Shown one piece after another: positions 13,463 through 15,379 of a stretch of DNA of 15,379 bases. The stretch comes from JAAZKO01 sp964432115 (lineage in GTDB: Bacteria; Patescibacteriota; Microgenomatia; UBA1400; PJMF01), in contig CAYSMC010000041.1 of NCBI GenBank assembly GCA_964432115.1, positions 1-15,379 of the forward strand, in the 5' to 3' direction. The notes beneath the pieces are model-generated. The model had not been told where the DNA came from. It saw only the letters and a program-made list of their open reading frames with translations, and made no database searches. A program made the position numbers and the translations under genes. Position 1 is the stretch's first letter, and every line of letters begins with the position of its first letter.

Positions 13463-13698
13463 AAAAATTAACAGGACAAATTGTATCACTGAAAAACCAG
13501 AAAACAGCCAGCGTAGAGGTGACCAGAGTTTGGGTTCATCCCCTTTACGCTAAAAGAGTAAAGCGTAGTAGAAAATATGCTAGTGATTTTGATCCAAAAA
13601 CAATGAAATTAGTCATTGGTGATACAGTCGAAATTCAAGAATGTCGACCAATTAGTAAAACCAAATATTTTAAAGTAGTAAAAAAAATTGAGAAATAA
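13459..13698 (+). CDS. rpsQ: 30S ribosomal protein S17
   Basis: S17 (79 aa) is an OB-fold protein binding the 5' domain of 16S rRNA early in 30S assembly. It shows the family sequence: LTGQIVSLKNQKTASVEVTRVWVHPLYAKRVKRSRKYASDFDP, and GDTVEIQECRPISKTKYFKVVKKIEK, with the classical GDxVxIxExRPxSKxKxF signature. Length is normal. It overlaps rpmC by 4 nt (ATGA) and is followed by rplN after 2 nt. It is the last gene of the classical S10 operon. Confidence 0.97.
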   Translation: MKKLTGQIVSLKNQKTASVEVTRVWVHPLYAKRVKRSRKYASDFDPKTMKLVIGDTVEIQECRPISKTKYFKVVKKIEK

Positions 13699-13700
13699 AA

Positions 13701-14075
13701 ATGATACAACTTAGAACTGTACTCGATGTTGCTGATAATAGCGGGGCCAAAAAAATTAGGGTCATTCAAGTTTATGGAGGCTCTGGTAGAAAATTTGGTT
13801 CAGTGGGAGATGTGGTGATTGCTTCAGTAATTAGCGCTGACCCCAGCGGCAATTTGAGAAAAGGTGAAAAAGTCAGAGCAGTGATTGTCAGGACTAGTAA
13901 GGAAAAAAGACGAATTACTGGTGAATATTTAAGATTTGATGATAATGCTGCAGTGATTATTCAGGCTCGTGACAATAAAGAACCAGTAGGCACTCGTGTT
14001 TTTGGACCTGTAGCCCGTGAAGTTAAAGATAACGGTTTTAATAAAATTGCTAGTTTAGCCCCGGAGGTATTATGA
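13701..14075 (+). CDS. rplN: 50S ribosomal protein L14
   Basis: L14 (124 aa) lies at the subunit interface, contacting L19 and the 16S rRNA; RsfS binds it to keep subunits apart when growth stops. The sequence is canonical: MIQLRTVLDVADNSGAKKIRVIQV, GDVVIASV, KGEKVRAVIVRT, and RFDDNAAVIIQARDNKEPVGTRVFGPVARE, then a normal C-terminus. It opens the spc gene set, yet only 2 nt separate it from rpsQ, with no room for a promoter or terminator in between. Ends in TGA within an ATGA overlap with rplX. Confidence 0.98.
   Translation: MIQLRTVLDVADNSGAKKIRVIQVYGGSGRKFGSVGDVVIASVISADPSGNLRKGEKVRAVIVRTSKEKRRITGEYLRFDDNAAVIIQARDNKEPVGTRVFGPVAREVKDNGFNKIASLAPEVL
14063..14066 (+). promoter_or_regulatory. 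Shine-Dalgarno site of rplX
   Basis: GGAG, extended to GGAGGT, lies inside the end of rplN with 5 nt from GGAG to the rplX ATG (3 nt from the full GGAGGT). Short spacing, but combined with the ATGA overlap it supports the ATG at 14072 and coupling to rplN. Confidence 0.6.
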
Positions 14076-14578
14076 AATTTAAAATAGGAGATCGAGTACT
14101 TATCACCGCTGGCAAAGACAAGGGTAAAAAGAGTGTAATTGTTGCCTTGCTCACCAGACAAAACAAAGTGATTGTCAAGGATGTTAATCTTTATTATAAA
14201 CATACTAAACCCTTTATGGATAAACCTGGAGATAAGACACGACGCGAGCGACCTTTGTCAGTTGCTAATATTGCAGTCTTGAATGATCAGGATCAAGCAG
14301 ACCGTTTAGCATATCGACGAACAGCCGATGGTCAAAAAGAAAGATTTTTTAAGAAAACTGGTCAATTAGCTAAAGTAGAAAAATTAGAAAAATCTGTAAA
14401 ACTGGATAAAAAAGCTAAAAAAACAGCTAAAAAAGCAAAAAAGAAAAATTTGACAGCCACAGAAGATAGTCAAAAACTTGCTCAAGCTGCAATTGCAGCT
14501 GAGAAAAAAACTGCCAAAAAAGCAGCTGGCAAAATGGCCAAAATTAGCAGAATCAGAAAAACTCAGGATAAAGGTTAA
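14072..14578 (+). CDS. rplX: 50S ribosomal protein L24 with long Lys/Ala-rich C-terminal extension
   Basis: L24 (168 aa) helps start 50S assembly at the 5' end of 23S rRNA and sits near the tunnel exit. The KOW motif is visible at residues 3-30: FKIGDRVLITAGKDKGK. The body continues through NKVIVKDVNLYYKHTKP, ERPLSVANIAVLND and RRTADGQKERFFKKTGQ, ending near residue 98, the normal length of the family. Residues about 99-168 are an added tail rich in Lys and Ala, with KKAKKTAKKAKKK, a less basic middle with QKLAQAAIAAEKK, and a basic end; alternating Ala/Lys suggests helix. No frameshift is needed. It overlaps rplN by 4 nt and is followed by rplE after 5 nt. Confidence 0.95.
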   Translation: MKFKIGDRVLITAGKDKGKKSVIVALLTRQNKVIVKDVNLYYKHTKPFMDKPGDKTRRERPLSVANIAVLNDQDQADRLAYRRTADGQKERFFKKTGQLAKVEKLEKSVKLDKKAKKTAKKAKKKNLTATEDSQKLAQAAIAAEKKTAKKAAGKMAKISRIRKTQDKG

Positions 14579-14583
14579 AGACT

Positions 14584-15153
14584 ATGAATCGTTTGAGAAA
14601 GCAATATCAAGAAAAAGTAGCACCAGCTCTGAAAAAAGAGTTTAATTGTCCAAATTTGTTCGCTGTTTCTAAAATCGAAAAAATTGTTTTAAATATGGGA
14701 GTTACCGATCCAGCTGATCCAAAGGCTAGAGAAAAAATTATGCCCATTTTAGTTAAACAATTTGAGATTATTGCTGGTCAAAAACCAATAATCACTAAAG
14801 CACATCAAGCTATTTCAAATTTTAAATTACGTAAGGGTGATCCGCTAGGAGTAATGGTTACACTGCGAGGTGAGTATATGTGGGAATTTTTGGATAAATT
14901 AATTTCTATAGTTTTGCCCAGAGTGAAAGATTTTAGAGGTGTGTCGAATGTTGCTTTTGATAGTGAGGGAAATTATAGTTTAGGTATTGAAGAGCAAATT
15001 GCTTTTCCTGAAATAGATTTTGATCAAATTGATAGAATTCGCGGTTTACAAGTTAATATAGTGATCAGTAATAGCGATCAAAAAAAATCTTTTCGTTTAT
15101 TAGAGTTGTTAGGTATGCCTTTTGAAAAGGAAGAAATAAGAAGGAAACAGTAG
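14584..15153 (+). CDS. rplE: 50S ribosomal protein L5
   Basis: L5 (189 aa) binds 5S rRNA in the central protuberance and contacts P-site tRNA and S13. The family sequence is clear: LRKQYQEKVAPALKKEFN, KIEKIVLNMGV, QFEIIAGQKPIITKAHQAISNFKLRKGDPLGVMVTLRG, the segment LPRVKDFRGVSNVAFDSEGNYSLGIEEQIAFPEIDFD, and a C-terminus with LLELLGMPF. Length is slightly above the usual 179-180 aa owing to a short basic end. Ends in TAG, with rpsN starting 3 nt later. Confidence 0.97.
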   Translation: MNRLRKQYQEKVAPALKKEFNCPNLFAVSKIEKIVLNMGVTDPADPKAREKIMPILVKQFEIIAGQKPIITKAHQAISNFKLRKGDPLGVMVTLRGEYMWEFLDKLISIVLPRVKDFRGVSNVAFDSEGNYSLGIEEQIAFPEIDFDQIDRIRGLQVNIVISNSDQKKSFRLLELLGMPFEKEEIRRKQ

Positions 15154-15156
15154 TTT

Positions 15157-15379
15157 ATGGCTAAAAAATCAAAAATTGCCAAATCTAAAAAACTTTTGAA
15201 AAAAAGAACCACTTATCTGAAATCCGGTGAGCGTAAAAAAAATCGAGTCTCGACTAGAGGCATAAATCGTTGTAAAATTACCGGTCGTCCTAGGGGTTAT
15301 ATGCGTTTTTTTGGTTTAAGTCGTTTAACTTTTAGAGAATTAGCAAGTAAAGGTGAACTACCAGGGGTAGTAAAAAGCA
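15157..15379 (+). CDS. rpsN: 30S ribosomal protein S14, cysteine-poor form (3' end beyond window)
   Basis: S14 binds the 3' major domain of 16S rRNA in the 30S head. The first 74 residues are visible; the family's C-terminal end (KASW or similar) should lie just outside, giving about 77 aa. It starts MAKKSKIAKSKK like the zinc-type protein and contains FRELASKGELPGV, also zinc-type. However, of the four zinc ligands (RCxxC and CxxC) only C39 remains: T42, S55 and T58 stand at the other positions, in RCKITGRPRGYMRFFGLSRLTF, which resembles the zinc-free E. coli form. The length falls between the 61-aa zinc form and the 89-101-aa zinc-free forms. AAGGA at 15141-15145 is a weak Shine-Dalgarno. 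Place after rplE is standard. Confidence 0.95.
   Translation, partial: MAKKSKIAKSKKLLKKRTTYLKSGERKKNRVSTRGINRCKITGRPRGYMRFFGLSRLTFRELASKGELPGVVKS

Noticed and set aside
13456..13464. UGA recoding as seen in some CPR lineages (Gracilibacteria, Absconditabacteria)
   Set aside because: TGA ends rpmC and rplN exactly at normal protein lengths, and no in-frame TGA occurs inside any gene here.
1..15379. CRISPR arrays, insertion sequences, tRNA or rRNA genes, prophage or other accessory systems
   Set aside because: No direct repeats, transposase or phage motifs, or cloverleaf folds were seen; apart from short gaps the window is filled by recognised housekeeping genes.

Overview
The window is one conserved housekeeping block. 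All genes lie on the + strand: the end of the rpo region (rpoC, possibly the last codons of rpoB), the str operon (rpsL-rpsG-fusA-tuf), the S10 operon (rpsJ-rplC-rplD-rplW-rplB-rpsS-rplV-rpsC-rplP-rpmC-rpsQ), and the start of the spc operon (rplN-rplX-rplE-rpsN, the last cut by the window end). I see no mobile element, CRISPR, tRNA, rRNA, hypothetical gene or pseudogene. I found no undescribed multi-gene system.

Organism: the DNA is clearly A+T rich and the genes are tightly packed, with many 1-17 nt gaps and 1-4 nt overlaps. Shine-Dalgarno sites are strong only at a few genes. UGA ends two real genes (rpmC, rplN) and is never read through, so the code is the standard bacterial one, not the UGA-glycine or Mycoplasma code. 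RpoC lacks the large proteobacterial trigger-loop insertion but has an approximately 100-residue N-terminal coiled-coil insertion like that of Actinobacteria. S12 has the Firmicutes-length N-terminal insertion. With the unusual trigger-loop, EF-Tu, L2 and S14 residues, this fits a divergent small-genome lineage. A Patescibacteria/CPR bacterium, perhaps Microgenomates, is my inference; it is not proven by the sequence.

Layout: 1-3770 holds the beta-prime subunit of RNA polymerase. 3771-3835 is a short gap with a possible extended -10 promoter. 3836-8219 holds S12, S7, EF-G and EF-Tu. A textbook intrinsic terminator at 8243-8275 ends this unit. The 283-nt gap before rpsJ (8220-8502) is the only substantial non-coding region: it contains the terminator, two candidate promoters, two possible leader hairpins, and a striking partial resemblance to the T7 RNA polymerase promoter. 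8503-15379 is one nearly gapless ribosomal-protein operon with no internal terminator, so S10 and spc genes are probably co-transcribed.

Functionally the genes supply the core of gene expression: RNA polymerase, decoding-site proteins (S12, S7, S3, S19), the two elongation GTPases, and large-subunit proteins around the peptidyl-transferase centre and exit tunnel (L2, L3, L4, L22, L23, L24, L29). The main points of interest are residue-level departures in otherwise near-invariant proteins and the rpsJ leader.
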